A stretch of 38,481 bases of DNA, taken from assembly GCF_021129175.1 (NCBI RefSeq), contig NZ_JAJOHV010000075.1, positions 1 to 38,481 on the forward strand, written 5' to 3'. Under the pieces are notes generated by a model. That model made no database searches, was not told where the DNA came from, and was given only the letters and a program-made list of their open reading frames with translations. The DNA is from Chromobacterium piscinae (lineage in GTDB: Bacteria; Pseudomonadota; Gammaproteobacteria; Burkholderiales; Chromobacteriaceae). Position 1 is the stretch's first letter. Every line of letters begins with the position of its first letter. Positions 1 to 11,068 of the stretch are shown here, one piece after another. A program made the position numbers and the translations under genes.

Positions 1-243
1 CGCCAGCGCGGTGCCCACGCCGCTCTTGGCCGGAGCCTGAGCCGGAGGCACGGCTGCGCCGCGGGGCGCAGGCGCGGCCATCGGTTGCGGAGCCGGGGTG
101 CTCGGCTGGTAGCTGCGGGTGGGAGCGGAGCGCTGCATGCCTGCGCTCTTGCCCTTGCCCAGGCGCGCGGCCTCGGCAAACGGGGTGGCCAACACGGAAA
201 CCATGGTGAAGGCGAGTACGATCGTCTTCGCGCGAGTGGTCAT
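1..243 (-). CDS. Tim44-like domain protein, N-terminal part (cut by window edge)
   Basis: An open frame runs from ATG at 243 to the left edge (81 codons). It begins MTTRAKTIVLAFTMVSVLA, a signal-peptide-like hydrophobic stretch, followed by EAARLGKGKSAGMQRS and a low-complexity Pro/Ala/Gln region. A secreted or anchored N-terminus with a G-K-S-x-G-M-Q-R motif and then a Pro-rich linker is typical of bacterial Tim44-like domain proteins, whose Tim44 domain would lie outside the window. AGGAAA about 8 bases before ATG serves as ribosome binding site. It sits 54 bases downstream of trmO on the same strand and may be co-transcribed with it. The cellular role of bacterial Tim44-like proteins is not well defined. 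Confidence 0.7.
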   Translation of the reverse strand, partial: MTTRAKTIVLAFTMVSVLATPFAEAARLGKGKSAGMQRSAPTRSYQPSTPAPQPMAAPAPRGAAVPPAQAPAKSGVGTALA

Positions 244-297
244 GTTTTATTTTCCTGGTAGGTTTGAATTGCCCGGATATGACCGGGCCGATGCGAA

Positions 298-996
298 TTA
301 GTTTTGTGCCGCTGGCAGAATTTCAAGCACGCGGGCGACGCCGCCGGCGATGCCGAAGCGCACATTGTAGCAATATAGCGACACGCCGTAGATCCGTTCC
401 GGATCGTCCTGGTAGGCCGGGCGCGGGTCCTGCGCCAGCACCTGCTCCACCAGTTGCGCGAAGCCGGCCGGCGCGTCCGCCTCGGCCAGATGACGCCGCG
501 CGGCCTCGCTCCATTCCACCCGCAGCAGCGGGGGAGGACCGTCGACAAAGCCGCCGGCCGCGTCCGGCCGCGATTCCACGAAGGGAATGTAGGGCTTGAT
601 GTCCAGCACCGGGGTGCCGTCCAGCAGGTCGGCGCCGGCCAGTTCCAGCGCCACGCCGTTGTCGACGCTCACCGAAACCAGCTCTACCAGCGACAGACCC
701 ATCGGGTTCGGGCGGTGGGTGGAGCGGCTGGCGAACACGCCCACCTTGGCGTTGCCGCCCAGCCTGGGCGGCCGCACCAGCGGCTGCCAGCCCCGGTCCA
801 TGGTCTGGTGGAACACGAAGCTGATCCAGACATGTGAAAACTCAGCCAAGCCGCGCACGCAGTCCGGGTGGTCGTACGGCGGCAGCAGTTCCAGCCGCAC
901 GCGGGCGGCGCTGACCAGCGACGGCTGACGCGGAATGCCGAATTTCTCGCGATATGGCGAGCGGATGACGCCTATCGGTTCAAAGCTGTAGTTCAT
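298..996 (-). CDS. trmO: tRNA (N6-threonylcarbamoyl-A37) N6-methyltransferase TrmO
   Basis: The 232-residue protein begins MNYSFEPIGVIRSPYREKFG, the hallmark start of the TrmO/TsaA (YaeB) family, which transfers a methyl group from S-adenosylmethionine to t6A at position 37 of certain tRNAs (m6t6A). Further family motifs are visible: GVFASRSTHRPNPMGLS around residues 86-102 and DLLDGTPVLDIKPYIPF around 125-141. Length matches the family. No ribosome binding site precedes the start; instead TACAAT lies 6 bases before ATG, which would suit a leaderless message. Function is confident from family motifs; the transcription start is inference. Confidence 0.93.
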   Translation of the reverse strand: MNYSFEPIGVIRSPYREKFGIPRQPSLVSAARVRLELLPPYDHPDCVRGLAEFSHVWISFVFHQTMDRGWQPLVRPPRLGGNAKVGVFASRSTHRPNPMGLSLVELVSVSVDNGVALELAGADLLDGTPVLDIKPYIPFVESRPDAAGGFVDGPPPLLRVEWSEAARRHLAEADAPAGFAQLVEQVLAQDPRPAYQDDPERIYGVSLYCYNVRFGIAGGVARVLEILPAAQN

Positions 997-1002
997 GCCG
1001 GG

Positions 1003-1008
1003 ATTGTA
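1003..1008 (-). promoter_or_regulatory. Candidate -10 box of trmO
   Basis: On the minus strand TACAAT ends 6 bases before the trmO ATG, which would place the transcript start on or next to the start codon. No clear -35 hexamer was found at 16-18 bases upstream, though the stretch 1020-1090 is AT-rich. Weak on its own. Confidence 0.3.
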
Positions 1009-1124
1009 GCATCTGCGATGACTTGGGTTTTTATCGTTGTTTTTTATTGTTTCATGAAATAATTTTTATTTTTGCTTTGGTTTTTTAAAGAAAATTGGCG
1101 GGGCGATGGGTGGAACGCGGGAAA

Positions 1125-1583
1125 ATGGAAACGCAGGGCGTCGTCGTCCGGGATGGCGCGCGCGCGATGGGCGTCTGGCTGATCGCGACGGCGGGGCTGG
1201 TCGGGCTGGGAAGGGCGTGGCCGGCCATGGGTGGCGGCCTCGCTGTGCTAGGCATCGGCTTGGCTGTATGGATGGTTTTCCGCGGGTGGCGCGCCGCAAA
1301 CCGCTTGGTGGTCTGGGAAGCGGCCGGCAGGCTGCATCTGCGAGGGTTCTGGCTTACCCGAATCATTGACTGCGCGGAGCTGGCTGCCATCGGGTTTTAT
1401 TACCGAGGCCATGAGCCTGTCGGCGTCAGGGTGGCTCTGCGTAGCGGCGGCGCAGTCGATTGCGCGTGCCTGGGGCCTTGGACAGGAATGGAAGAGCGAG
1501 TGGCGTTCGCCGATGCGGTCGAAGCGTTCTGTTTCGACCGGGGCTGGCGTTTCGATGCCGGCAGCGGGCGCTGGCGGCCCTGA
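1125..1583 (+). CDS. Small membrane protein with two N-terminal helices, function unknown
   Basis: Not recognised. From ATG at 1125 the product has 152 residues; GTG at 1110 or TTG at 1095 are alternative starts in frame. Two hydrophobic segments follow closely (GVWLIATAGLVGLG and LAVLGIGLAVWMVF) with a short turn between them, then a soluble domain of about 100 residues rich in beta-type sequence (RLVVWEAAGRLHLRGFWL, VGVRVALRSGGAVDC). Two helices followed by a strand-rich domain resemble bacterial PH-like or YgfX-like inner-membrane proteins, but no diagnostic motif was seen. It converges on the OlsB-like gene across a strong hairpin. Confidence 0.55.
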   Translation: METQGVVVRDGARAMGVWLIATAGLVGLGRAWPAMGGGLAVLGIGLAVWMVFRGWRAANRLVVWEAAGRLHLRGFWLTRIIDCAELAAIGFYYRGHEPVGVRVALRSGGAVDCACLGPWTGMEERVAFADAVEAFCFDRGWRFDAGSGRWRP

Positions 1584-1598
1584 GCGCCGCGGCGGAAG

Positions 1599-1639
1599 CG
1601 GATGCAAGCCGGGCAGGGCGGCGGCCCGGCTTGCATCCG
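1599..1639. terminator. Perfect 16-bp hairpin between convergent genes
   Basis: The arms CGGATGCAAGCCGGGC and GCCCGGCTTGCATCCG pair without mismatch around a 9-base loop. It lies between the stop of the small membrane protein and the stop of the OlsB-like gene. No T-tract follows on either strand, so it is not a classical intrinsic terminator, but its position suits a bidirectional termination or mRNA-end protection role. Confidence 0.55.
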
Positions 1640-1644
1640 GCAGG

Positions 1645-2406
1645 TCAGGCTGCGGCCGCGCCGATGAAGTGCTTGTTGTGGCGCGCGCTGAGCCGGCTCA
1701 TCGGCAGCAGCATGAAAAAGTCGGCGCAGTTGAAGTCCGGGTCCCAGGCGGGCTCGCCGCAGACATGGGCGCCGGCGCGCAGGTAGCCCTTGATCAGCGG
1801 CGGCAGCGGCACCGGCGCGCTGTCGTCTATCACGCGGTCCAGCGGCAGCGGCAGGTGGGGAAACACCCGCCATTCGGCCGGCGACAGATATTGGCCTTCC
1901 AGCTGGCGGTACAGGCTGACCGCCTGATGGCCGCCGTCGGTCAGCGACACGCTGGCGCAACCGGCGAGATAGGCGCCGCCTTGCTGCTGCACGTAATCGG
2001 CCAGGCCGGACCACAGCAGCGCGATCACCGCGCCGGAGCGGAAGTCGCGGTGGACGCAGGAGCGGCCCACTTCGATCAGGTTGTCGCGCAGGTTGGAGAG
2101 GCGGGAGAGATCGAACTCGTGTTCGGAGTACAGGCTGGGCGCGCGGCGGGCGGCTGCCGGGGGCAGCATGCGGTAAGTGCCCACCACCATGCCGGTGTTG
2201 TGGTCCTCGACGATCAGGTGGTCGCACAACTCGTCGTATTCATCGCGGTCTATGCCCAGTTCGGCGGAGGTCAGTTCTGCGCCCATTTCGCCGGCGAACA
2301 CTTCGAATCGCAGCTTCTGCGCGCGGCGGATATCCTCGGCGCCCTGGGCCAGACGCACGGCCAGGCGCGGTTTGCTTCTGCTTGCAAGCTGTTCATTTAG
2401 CAGCAT
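1645..2406 (-). CDS. GNAT-fold acyltransferase, OlsB-like (ornithine lipid synthesis)
   Basis: The product (253 residues from ATG at 2406) belongs to the family often called hemolysin-like that includes OlsB, the L-ornithine N-alpha-acyltransferase making lyso-ornithine lipid from ornithine and 3-hydroxyacyl-ACP. Visible motifs: AQKLRFEVFAGEMGAEL near the N-terminus, DHLIVEDHNTGMVVGTYRML, EVGRSCVHRDFRSGAVIALLW (acyl-donor binding region) and the C-terminal NCADFFMLLPM. A GTG at 2433 gives a longer frame, but GAGGGG 7 bases before ATG 2406 favours the shorter start. No olsA-like partner lies next to it, so the ornithine-lipid role rests on family membership alone. Confidence 0.8.
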   Translation of the reverse strand: MLLNEQLASRSKPRLAVRLAQGAEDIRRAQKLRFEVFAGEMGAELTSAELGIDRDEYDELCDHLIVEDHNTGMVVGTYRMLPPAAARRAPSLYSEHEFDLSRLSNLRDNLIEVGRSCVHRDFRSGAVIALLWSGLADYVQQQGGAYLAGCASVSLTDGGHQAVSLYRQLEGQYLSPAEWRVFPHLPLPLDRVIDDSAPVPLPPLIKGYLRAGAHVCGEPAWDPDFNCADFFMLLPMSRLSARHNKHFIGAAAA

Positions 2407-2536
2407 GTTTTGCCCCTCGTTGTGGTTCGTCACATGCTAGGGGGGCTGTTTGACGTTGCGATGTCCATATCATGACTATGCGGTGAAGGGTCTTTGACGT
2501 TTCGGTGACGGCGGCGGGGTTATTGAAATCAAAGAC

Positions 2537-2565
2537 TTATCAGCCAAACTGTTTTGGCGTAAAAT
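2537..2565 (+). promoter_or_regulatory. Candidate promoter of the mnmG operon
   Basis: TTATCA (2537-2542) and TAAAAT (2560-2565) are separated by 17 bases, a reasonable sigma-70 layout, about 35 bases before mnmG. The 190-base gap between the divergent OlsB-like gene and mnmG shows no other clear element. Moderate match only. Confidence 0.4.
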
Positions 2566-2599
2566 AACCCGTTTTTCCGTTCGGTTTGCTCTTTCAGCC

Positions 2600-4498
2600 A
2601 TGATTTATCCGACAAGCTTCGACGTGATAGTGGTGGGCGGCGGTCATGCCGGCACCGAAGCCGCGCTGGCGGCCGCGCGCATGGGCTGCGCCACGCTCCT
2701 TCTTACGCACAACATCGAGACCCTGGGCCAGATGTCGTGCAATCCGTCGATCGGCGGCATCGGCAAAGGCCATCTGGTGAAAGAGGTGGACGCGCTGGGC
2801 GGCGCGATGGCGCTGGCCACCGACATCGGCGGCATCCAGTTCCGCACCCTGAACGCGTCCAAGGGGCCGGCGGTGCGCGCCACCCGTGCCCAGGCCGACC
2901 GGATCCTGTACAAGGCCGCCATCCGCGAGATGCTGGAGAACCAGCCCAACCTGACGCTGTTCCAGCAGCCGGTGGACGATCTCTTGATCGAGGGCGACCG
3001 GGTGGCCGGCGCGATCACCGCCATCGGCATCACCTTCCGCGCCAAGACCGTGGTGCTGACCGCCGGCACCTTTCTGTCCGGCAAGATCCATGTCGGCATG
3101 GAGAACTACACCGGCGGCCGCGCCGGCGACCAGGCGGCGAGCACGCTGGGCGAGCGCCTGCGCGAGCTGAGCCTGCCGGTGGGCCGCTTGAAGACCGGCA
3201 CGCCGCCGCGCATCGACGGCCGCAGCGTGGACTTCTCGGTGATGGAAGAGCAGCCGGGCGACACGCCGGAGCCGGTGTTCTCCTACCGCGGCAAGCGCGA
3301 GATGCATCCGAAGCAGCTGCCGTGCTGGATCACCCATACCAACGAGCGCACCCACGACATCATCCGCAGCGGCTTCGACCGCAGCCCGATGTTCACCGGC
3401 GTGATCGAAGGCGTCGGCCCGCGCTACTGCCCGTCGATCGAAGACAAGATCAACCGTTTCGCCGACAAGGACAGCCACCAGGTGTTCCTGGAGCCGGAAG
3501 GCCTGACGACGCACGAATTCTATCCGAACGGCATTTCCACCAGCCTGCCGTTCGACATCCAGCTGGCCGCCGTGCGCTCGATCCGCGGCATGGAGAACGC
3601 CCACATCCTGCGCCCCGGCTACGCGATCGAATACGATTACTTTGATCCGCGCGGCCTGAAGGCCTCGCTGGAAACCAAGGCCATCCAAGGCCTGTTCTTC
3701 GCCGGCCAGATCAACGGCACCACCGGCTATGAAGAAGCCGCCGCCCAGGGCCTGCTGGCCGGTCTGAACGCCGGTCTGTTCGCCCGCGAGCAGGACGCCT
3801 GGTGCCCGCGCCGCGACGAGGCCTACCTCGGCGTGCTGGTCGACGATCTGATCACCAAGGGCGTGTCCGAGCCGTACCGGATGTTCACCAGCCGCGCCGA
3901 ATTCCGTCTCCAGTTGAGAGAAGACAACGCCGACCTGCGTCTGACCGAGATGGGCCGCAAGCTGGGCGTGGTGGGCGACGAGCAATGGGACGCCTTCTGC
4001 CGCAAGCGCGATGCCGTCGAGGCGGAAAAGGCGCGCCTGCAGACCACCTGGCTGCATCCGTCCAAGTTGCAAGATCCGGACGCGCTGGCGCGCGTGCTGG
4101 GCAAGCCGATCGAGCGCGAATACACGCTGCAGGACCTGCTCAAGCGCCCCAATGTGGCCTACCGCGAGCTGATGGCGGTGCCGGAAGCCGCGGAAAGCGC
4201 GCCGGAACTGGCCGACGAGGTTGCCGAGCAGGTGGAAATTCAGGTCAAATACCAGGGGTACATCAATCGCCAGAACGAAGAGCTGGCGCGCCGCGACAAT
4301 CTGGAAGACATCCGTCTGCCGGGCGACATCGACTACGGCCTGGTCAAGGGCCTGTCCAAGGAAGTGCAGCAGAAGCTGAACCAGCAGCGTCCGGAGACGC
4401 TGGGCCAGGCTTCGCGCATCCAGGGCATCACCCCGGCCGCCGTCGCCCTGCTGATGGTGCACCTGAAGCGCGGCTTCACCGACGCTAAGACCGCATGA
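2600..4498 (+). CDS. mnmG: tRNA uridine-34 modification enzyme MnmG (GidA)
   Basis: The 632-residue flavoprotein partners MnmE to install the 5-carboxymethylaminomethyl group on wobble uridine of several tRNAs, using methylene-tetrahydrofolate, FAD and NADH. The N-terminal FAD-binding Rossmann motif [10 protein letters not shown] starts at residue 13, followed by the family signature [18 protein letters not shown] near residue 47-64 and the FAD-site motif [18 protein letters not shown] near 372-390. The C-terminal helical domain binding MnmE is full length. It heads a run of genes with 4-bp overlaps (mnmG-rsmG-parA), so these are almost certainly translated in a coupled way. Confidence 0.98.
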   Translation: MIYPTSFDVIVVGGGHAGTEAALAAARMGCATLLLTHNIETLGQMSCNPSIGGIGKGHLVKEVDALGGAMALATDIGGIQFRTLNASKGPAVRATRAQADRILYKAAIREMLENQPNLTLFQQPVDDLLIEGDRVAGAITAIGITFRAKTVVLTAGTFLSGKIHVGMENYTGGRAGDQAASTLGERLRELSLPVGRLKTGTPPRIDGRSVDFSVMEEQPGDTPEPVFSYRGKREMHPKQLPCWITHTNERTHDIIRSGFDRSPMFTGVIEGVGPRYCPSIEDKINRFADKDSHQVFLEPEGLTTHEFYPNGISTSLPFDIQLAAVRSIRGMENAHILRPGYAIEYDYFDPRGLKASLETKAIQGLFFAGQINGTTGYEEAAAQGLLAGLNAGLFAREQDAWCPRRDEAYLGVLVDDLITKGVSEPYRMFTSRAEFRLQLREDNADLRLTEMGRKLGVVGDEQWDAFCRKRDAVEAEKARLQTTWLHPSKLQDPDALARVLGKPIEREYTLQDLLKRPNVAYRELMAVPEAAESAPELADEVAEQVEIQVKYQGYINRQNEELARRDNLEDIRLPGDIDYGLVKGLSKEVQQKLNQQRPETLGQASRIQGITPAAVALLMVHLKRGFTDAKTA

Positions 4499-5124
4499 CA
4501 CTACATACCACCGAACTGAAACAGGGGCTGGCGCAACTGGCGCTGGATTTGACCGAACCGCAGCTGGAGCTGCTGGAGCGCTATCTGGCGCTGCTGGTCA
4601 AATGGAACCAGACCTACAACCTCACCGCGATCCGCCAGGAAGAGCGGATGGTCAGCTATCATTTGCTGGACAGCCTGAGCCTGGTGCCGCACCTGGCCGG
4701 CGGCACGCGCATGCTGGACGTCGGCTCCGGCGGCGGCATGCCCGGCATCCCGACCGCCATCGCGCGGCCGGACCTGCAGGTGGCGCTCTTGGATTCCAAC
4801 CACAAGAAAACCACCTTCCTGCGCCAGGTGGTGCTGGAGCTGGGCCTGCCCAATGTGCAGGTGGTCACCGACCGCGTCGAGGCCTACCAGCCGGAGCAGA
4901 AGTTCGATCGCATCACCAGCCGCGCGTTCTCGGAGCTGTCCGAGTTCGTCAAGCTGACCCGCCACCTGATGGCCGACGACGGCCAGTACGTGGCGATGAA
5001 GGGCGTGTATCCGTATGAGGAAATCGCCTTGCTGCCGCAAGGCGTGGCGGTTTCGGAGGTGCTGCCGGTAACGGTGCCGGGGCTGGACGCCGAACGCCAT
5101 CTGGTGAGGATGGTGCTGCAATGA
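4495..5124 (+). CDS. rsmG: 16S rRNA (guanine-527 N7) methyltransferase RsmG (GidB)
   Basis: The 209-residue protein methylates N7 of G527 in 16S rRNA with S-adenosylmethionine. The cofactor-binding motif [13 protein letters not shown] lies around residues 73-85, preceded by the family stretch [12 protein letters not shown] and [12 protein letters not shown] overlaps the mnmG stop by 4 bases, and the gene in turn overlaps parA by 4 bases. Length is normal for the family. Loss of the orthologue in other bacteria gives low-level streptomycin resistance (family knowledge). Confidence 0.97.
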   Translation: MTLHTTELKQGLAQLALDLTEPQLELLERYLALLVKWNQTYNLTAIRQEERMVSYHLLDSLSLVPHLAGGTRMLDVGSGGGMPGIPTAIARPDLQVALLDSNHKKTTFLRQVVLELGLPNVQVVTDRVEAYQPEQKFDRITSRAFSELSEFVKLTRHLMADDGQYVAMKGVYPYEEIALLPQGVAVSEVLPVTVPGLDAERHLVRMVLQ

Positions 5125-5912
5125 ATCCACGCGTGATCGCGGTGGCCAACCAGAAGGGCGGGGTGGGCAAGACCACCACCGTCGTCAATCTGGCGGCCGG
5201 TTTGGCCGAGCTCGGCCGGCGGGTGCTGATCGTCGATTTGGACCCGCAGGGCAACGCCACCATGGGTAGCGGCATCGCCAAGCAGTCGCTGGAGAAGTCT
5301 GGCTACGACGTGCTGCTGGGCGAGGCCACCATCGAGGAGGCGCGCCAGGACGCCAAGGCCGGCGGCTACCACGTGCTGCCCGCCAACCGCGATCTGGGCG
5401 GCGCCGAACTGGAGCTGGTCAACGAGCTGGCGCGCGAGGCGAGGCTGAAGAGCGCGCTGGCCGAGGTGGCCGGCCAGTACGATTACGTGCTGATCGACAG
5501 CCCGCCGTCGCTGAACCTGCTGACGCTGAACGGCCTGGTGGCCGCCGACAGCGTGCTGATCCCGATGGTGTGCGAGTACTACGCGCTGGAAGGCCTGTCC
5601 GACCTGGTGGCCACGCTGCGCAAGGTGAGAGTGGCGGTCAATCCCAAGATTGAGATCATGGGTTTGCTGCGCACCATGTTCGACGCCCGCAACAACCTGT
5701 CGCAACAGGTGTCGGAACAGCTGGCCCGCCACTTCGGCGAGAAAGTGTTCCAGACCGTGATTCCGCGCAATGTGCGCCTGGCCGAGGCGCCCAGCCACGG
5801 CCTGCCTGGCCTGGTCTACGACCGCAGCTCGCGCGGAGCCCAGGCTTACCTCGCGCTGGCGCAAGAGCTGGTCGAGCGCCTCGAACCCGCAACCGCAACT
5901 CCCACCGTCTGA
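5121..5912 (+). CDS. parA: Chromosome partitioning ATPase ParA (Soj)
   Basis: The 263-residue product carries the deviant Walker A motif KGGVGKTT with signature lysine K12 and P-loop K17, Walker A' [12 protein letters not shown] and Walker [13 protein letters not shown]. ParA dimers bind DNA non-specifically and are released by ParB-stimulated ATP hydrolysis, driving origin segregation. It lacks an N-terminal DNA-binding domain, which marks it as a type Ia-chromosomal (Soj) form. It begins in a 4-bp overlap with rsmG and is followed 4 bases later by parB. No exact parS site was seen in the window. Confidence 0.97.
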   Translation: MNPRVIAVANQKGGVGKTTTVVNLAAGLAELGRRVLIVDLDPQGNATMGSGIAKQSLEKSGYDVLLGEATIEEARQDAKAGGYHVLPANRDLGGAELELVNELAREARLKSALAEVAGQYDYVLIDSPPSLNLLTLNGLVAADSVLIPMVCEYYALEGLSDLVATLRKVRVAVNPKIEIMGLLRTMFDARNNLSQQVSEQLARHFGEKVFQTVIPRNVRLAEAPSHGLPGLVYDRSSRGAQAYLALAQELVERLEPATATPTV

Positions 5913-5916
5913 CAAT

Positions 5917-6774
5917 ATGGCCAAACTCAAAGGATTGGGGCGCGGACTCGACGCGCTCCTGTCCACCGTTGACGCGGTGGACGACAGACTTTCCACGCTT
6001 CCCATCGACAGCATCCGACCCGGCAAGTACCAGCCCCGCAGCTTCATGAACGAGGCGGCGCTGGACGAACTGGCCGCGTCCATCCGCGCCCAGGGCATCA
6101 TCCAGCCGCTGATCGTGCGCGAGTTGGGCCTGGGCGACTACGAGCTGATCGCCGGCGAGCGCCGCTGGCGCGCGTCGCGCAAGGCAGGCCTCTCCGAGGT
6201 GCCGGTGGTGATCAAGAGCGTGCCCGACGAGGCCGCGCTGGCGATGGCGCTGATCGAGAACATCCAGCGCCAGGAGCTGGACCCGATAGAGGAGGCGCAG
6301 GGCATCAAGCGGCTGGTCGACGAATTCGGCCTGACCCATGAGGCCGCCGCCGACGCGGTGGGCCGCTCGCGCAGCGCGGTGTCCAACCTGCTGCGCTTGC
6401 TGGCGCTGCCGCAGCCCTTGCAGCAGATGATGCACGAGGGCCAGCTGGAGATGGGCCACGCGCGCGCCTTACTGAGCCTGCCGACGGTTTCCCAGCTGGA
6501 ATTGGCGAACGAAGCGGTGCGCAAGGGCATGTCTGTGCGCGAGGTGGAGCGTCGAGTACAACAGCATGCTGCGCAAAAAACCACAGTTGCGCCGCAGCAA
6601 AAACGCGTCGATCCCGACGTGGCGCGGCTGGAGGAACAGGTTTCCGAAGCCATCGGCGCCCGTGTCAGCATCCGCCAGGCATCCGGCGGATGCGGCAAGC
6701 TGGTCATAGATTATGCGAGTCTGGACGAGCTGGATTTCCTGCTGGAGAAACTGCAAAAAAATCCTAAAAAATGA
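5917..6774 (+). CDS. parB: Chromosome partitioning protein ParB (Spo0J)
   Basis: From ATG at 5917 the protein has 285 residues and starts MAKLKGLGRGLDALLS, the conserved ParB N-terminus that contacts ParA. The CTP-binding region includes YQPRSFMNEAALDELAASI and the GERRWRA box, then a helix-turn-helix (THEAAADAVGRSRSAVSNLLRLL) for parS binding and a C-terminal dimerisation domain. The frame stays open upstream inside parA, but the conserved N-terminus and tight 4-base spacing to the parA stop fix this start. A near-consensus promoter for the ATP synthase operon begins 35 bases after its stop. Confidence 0.96.
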   Translation: MAKLKGLGRGLDALLSTVDAVDDRLSTLPIDSIRPGKYQPRSFMNEAALDELAASIRAQGIIQPLIVRELGLGDYELIAGERRWRASRKAGLSEVPVVIKSVPDEAALAMALIENIQRQELDPIEEAQGIKRLVDEFGLTHEAAADAVGRSRSAVSNLLRLLALPQPLQQMMHEGQLEMGHARALLSLPTVSQLELANEAVRKGMSVREVERRVQQHAAQKTTVAPQQKRVDPDVARLEEQVSEAIGARVSIRQASGGCGKLVIDYASLDELDFLLEKLQKNPKK

Positions 6775-6809
6775 GTTTGTTGCAACGCAAAAAGTCTGCT
6801 GGAGCAAAG

Positions 6810-6839
6810 TTGACGCAACTCAAGCCCAAAGCCTATAAT
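6810..6839 (+). promoter_or_regulatory. Sigma-70 promoter of the ATP synthase operon
   Basis: TTGACG (6810-6815) and a perfect TATAAT (6834-6839) are separated by 18 bases, about 26 bases upstream of atpI. One of the strongest promoter matches in the window, as expected for a highly expressed housekeeping operon. No operator-like repeat overlaps it. Confidence 0.85.
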
Positions 6840-6865
6840 CCAGCGGTTTTTTTGCACTGGCGATC

Positions 6866-8402
<1,537 letters not shown>

Positions 8403-8403
<1 letters not shown>

Positions 8404-8419
8404 TCCGTTTCCGACGGAT
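8403..8419 (+). other. Short hairpin behind the atpE stop
   Basis: ATCCGT (8403-8408) and ACGGAT (8414-8419) pair around the loop TTCCG, starting on the last base of the atpE stop codon. No T-tract follows, so termination is unlikely. It could protect the upstream message or mark a processing point, which would raise atpE dose relative to its neighbours. Confidence 0.4.
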
Positions 8420-8461
8420 ATGTAGACGGTTGTTGCAGTCATACTCTGGAGGAAAACAAGC

Positions 8462-8932
8462 GTGGAATTTAACGTAACACTACTGGGCCAGGCGATCACG
8501 TTCGCCATCCTGGTATGGTTCACCATGAAGTTTGTTTGGCCTCCGCTTACCAACATGATGGATGAGCGGGCCAAGCGTATCGCTGATGGCTTGGCCGCCG
8601 CGGAACGCGGCAAGCAGGATCTGGAAGCCGCTGAAAAGCGCGTTGCGGACGAAATCCGCAAGGCGAAGCAGCAGGCTACCGAGATCGTGGTTGCCGCCGA
8701 GAAGCGTGCTAACCAGATCGTGGACGAAGCCAAGGAAGCGGCGCGCACCGAAGGTGCCCGCATCGTGGCCGACGCCAAGTCTGAAATCGACCAGGAAGTG
8801 CTGCGCGCCAAGGAATCCCTGCGCGCGCATGTCGCCGACCTGGCCGTTTCCGGCGCCGAGAAGATCCTGCGCAAGGAGATCGACGCCGCTAAGCACGCCG
8901 ACCTGCTTGCCTCCATCAAAGCGGAGTTTTAA
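8462..8932 (+). CDS. atpF: F1Fo ATP synthase subunit b
   Basis: The 156-residue subunit of the peripheral stalk has one N-terminal membrane helix ([23 protein letters not shown]) and a long charged amphipathic helix rich in Ala, Lys and Glu that dimerises and reaches to subunit delta. The start codon is GTG, supported by GGAGG about nine bases upstream and by the conserved short N-terminus [10 protein letters not shown]. Length equals the E. coli protein. One copy of b is present and no b' gene, so the stalk is a homodimer. Confidence 0.97.
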   Translation: MEFNVTLLGQAITFAILVWFTMKFVWPPLTNMMDERAKRIADGLAAAERGKQDLEAAEKRVADEIRKAKQQATEIVVAAEKRANQIVDEAKEAARTEGARIVADAKSEIDQEVLRAKESLRAHVADLAVSGAEKILRKEIDAAKHADLLASIKAEF

Positions 8933-8939
8933 CTAACTC

Positions 8940-9476
8940 ATGGCAGAACTCATTACCGTCGCAAGGCCCTACGCCGAAGCGGTATACAGCCTCGCCACGG
9001 AACAGGGCAAGCTCGACCAGTGGTCGGACGCGCTGTCGTGGCTGGCTGCCATGGTGAACAACCCGGATCTGGCCCAAGTCGTCACCAATCCGAAACATAC
9101 CGCACAAGAGGTTGAGGCGCTGATGCTGGATGTGCTCGGCTCGCGCGGCAACGATGACGTGAAACGCTTCATCGCCGCGCTGATCGAGAACGCCCGTTTG
9201 ACGCTGCTGCCTGAAATCGCCGCGCAGTTTGAATTGCTGAAGGCGCAATCGGAAAACATCGTGGACGCCCTGGTGGAGTCCGCTTTTGCTTTGTCCGATG
9301 AACAGAAAGCCGAACTGACCAACACGCTTTCCAAGAAGTACGGCAAAGCCGTGCGTCTTGATGTGCGTGAGAACGCCGACCTGATCGGCGGCGTTCGCGT
9401 GTCGGTGGGCGACGATGTCATCGACGCTTCCGTGCGCGGCAAACTGCAGGCAATGGCAGTAAGCCTCAAGAATTAG
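8940..9476 (+). CDS. atpH: F1Fo ATP synthase subunit delta
   Basis: The 178-residue subunit caps the alpha3beta3 head and holds the b-dimer stalk. The N-terminal helical domain begins [15 protein letters not shown], the OSCP/delta signature, and the C-terminal part contains [22 protein letters not shown], the conserved family end. It follows atpF by seven bases and precedes atpA by eight; AGGAGAG before atpA overlaps its stop. Confidence 0.97.
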   Translation: MAELITVARPYAEAVYSLATEQGKLDQWSDALSWLAAMVNNPDLAQVVTNPKHTAQEVEALMLDVLGSRGNDDVKRFIAALIENARLTLLPEIAAQFELLKAQSENIVDALVESAFALSDEQKAELTNTLSKKYGKAVRLDVRENADLIGGVRVSVGDDVIDASVRGKLQAMAVSLKN

Positions 9477-9484
9477 GAGAGATC

Positions 9485-11029
9485 ATGCAGTTGAACCCCT
9501 CTGAAATCAGCGATCTGATCAAGGCCAAGATCCAGAATCTGGCTGAAGGCGCTGAAGTTCGCACCAAGGGCACGGTTATCTCCGTGACCGACGGTATCGT
9601 CCGCATCCACGGCCTGGCCGATGTGATGCAGGGCGAAATGCTCGAATTCCCGGGCAACACCTTTGGCCTCGCCATGAACCTGGAGCGCGACTCTGTCGGC
9701 GCCGTGGTTCTGGGCGAGTACGAGCACATCTCCGAAGGCGACGAAGTCAAGTGCACCGGTCGCATTCTGGAAGTGCCGGTTGGTCCGGAGCTGATTGGCC
9801 GCGTGGTCAATGCCCTGGGTCAGCCGATCGACGGCAAAGGCCCGGTCAACGCCAAGAAATCGTCCCCGATCGAAAAGATCGCTCCGGGCGTGATCGCGCG
9901 TCAATCGGTATCGCAGCCGATGCAGACCGGCCTGAAGTCGATTGACTCCATGGTTCCGGTTGGCCGCGGCCAGCGTGAGCTGATCATTGGCGACCGTCAG
10001 ACCGGCAAGACCGCCGTGGCTCTGGACGCCATCATCAACCAGAAGGGCAATGGCGTCATCTGTATCTACGTAGCCGTAGGTCAGAAGGCTTCCTCCATCG
10101 CCAACGTGGTTCGCAAGCTGGAAGAGCACGGCGCGATGGGTCACACCATCATCGTGGCCGCCACCGCTTCCGAAGCCGCCGCCCTGCAGTTCATCGCCCC
10201 GTATTCCGGCTGCGCGATGGGCGAATACTTCCGCGACATCGGCGAAGACGCGCTGATCGTATACGACGACCTGTCCAAGCAAGCCGTCGCCTACCGTCAG
10301 ATCTCGCTGCTGCTGCGCCGTCCGCCGGGCCGCGAAGCCTACCCGGGCGACGTGTTCTATCTCCACTCCCGTCTGCTGGAGCGCGCTGCGCGCATCAACG
10401 AAGACGAAGTGGAAAAGCTGACTGGCGGCGCCGTGAAGGGCAAGACCGGTTCGCTGACCGCTCTGCCTATCATCGAAACCCAGGCCGGCGACGTATCCGC
10501 GTTCGTTCCGACCAACGTGATTTCGATTACCGACGGCCAGATCTTCCTGGAAACCGATCTGTTCAACGCGGGCATCCGTCCGGCCATCAACGCCGGTATC
10601 TCGGTATCTCGCGTGGGCGGTGCAGCTCAGACCAAGGTGATCAAGAAGCTCGGCGGCGGTATCCGTCTGGCTCTGGCCCAGTATCGCGAGCTGGCTGCGT
10701 TCGCGCAGTTCGCCTCCGACCTGGACGAAGCCACCCGCAAGCAGCTGTCCCACGGTGAAGTGGTGACCGAACTGATGAAGCAGAAGCAGTTCTCCACCCT
10801 GTCCACTGCGGAAATGGCGCTGACCCTGTGGGCGGTGAACAAGGGCAGCTACGAAGACGTTCCGGTGAAGAAAGCCCTGGCTTTCGAAGCCGAGTTCCTG
10901 GCCAACGTGCGTGCCAACCACGCCGAAGTGCTGCAGGCCGTGAACGCCTCCGGTGATCTGTCTGCCGACAACGAGAAGGTACTGGCCAAGGCGATGGAAT
11001 CGTTCAAGGCCGGCTACAGCTTCAACTGA
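9485..11029 (+). CDS. atpA: F1Fo ATP synthase subunit alpha
   Basis: The 514-residue non-catalytic nucleotide-binding subunit carries the Walker A motif GDRQTGKT at residues 169-176 and Walker [11 protein letters not shown]. The C-terminal signature [17 protein letters not shown], whose arginine serves as the catalytic arginine finger for beta, is present. Beta-barrel crown, nucleotide-binding domain and C-terminal helical domain are all full length. AGGAGAG six bases before ATG fits high expression. Confidence 0.99.
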   Translation: MQLNPSEISDLIKAKIQNLAEGAEVRTKGTVISVTDGIVRIHGLADVMQGEMLEFPGNTFGLAMNLERDSVGAVVLGEYEHISEGDEVKCTGRILEVPVGPELIGRVVNALGQPIDGKGPVNAKKSSPIEKIAPGVIARQSVSQPMQTGLKSIDSMVPVGRGQRELIIGDRQTGKTAVALDAIINQKGNGVICIYVAVGQKASSIANVVRKLEEHGAMGHTIIVAATASEAAALQFIAPYSGCAMGEYFRDIGEDALIVYDDLSKQAVAYRQISLLLRRPPGREAYPGDVFYLHSRLLERAARINEDEVEKLTGGAVKGKTGSLTALPIIETQAGDVSAFVPTNVISITDGQIFLETDLFNAGIRPAINAGISVSRVGGAAQTKVIKKLGGGIRLALAQYRELAAFAQFASDLDEATRKQLSHGEVVTELMKQKQFSTLSTAEMALTLWAVNKGSYEDVPVKKALAFEAEFLANVRANHAEVLQAVNASGDLSADNEKVLAKAMESFKAGYSFN

Positions 11030-11068
11030 GCCTTCGACTCACGTCGTAGCTAGAGAAAGGTTCAGGAT

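Noticed and set aside
1050-1059. TTTCATGAAA palindrome resembling a shortened parS
   Set aside because: Lacks the central CG of the ParB site and lies in an AT-rich stretch where such a palindrome is expected by chance.
2407-2599. Possible oriC next to mnmG-parAB, as in some gammaproteobacteria
   Set aside because: No DnaA boxes (TTATCCACA) or AT-rich 13-mers were found; only one partial match (TTATCCGAC) inside the mnmG start.
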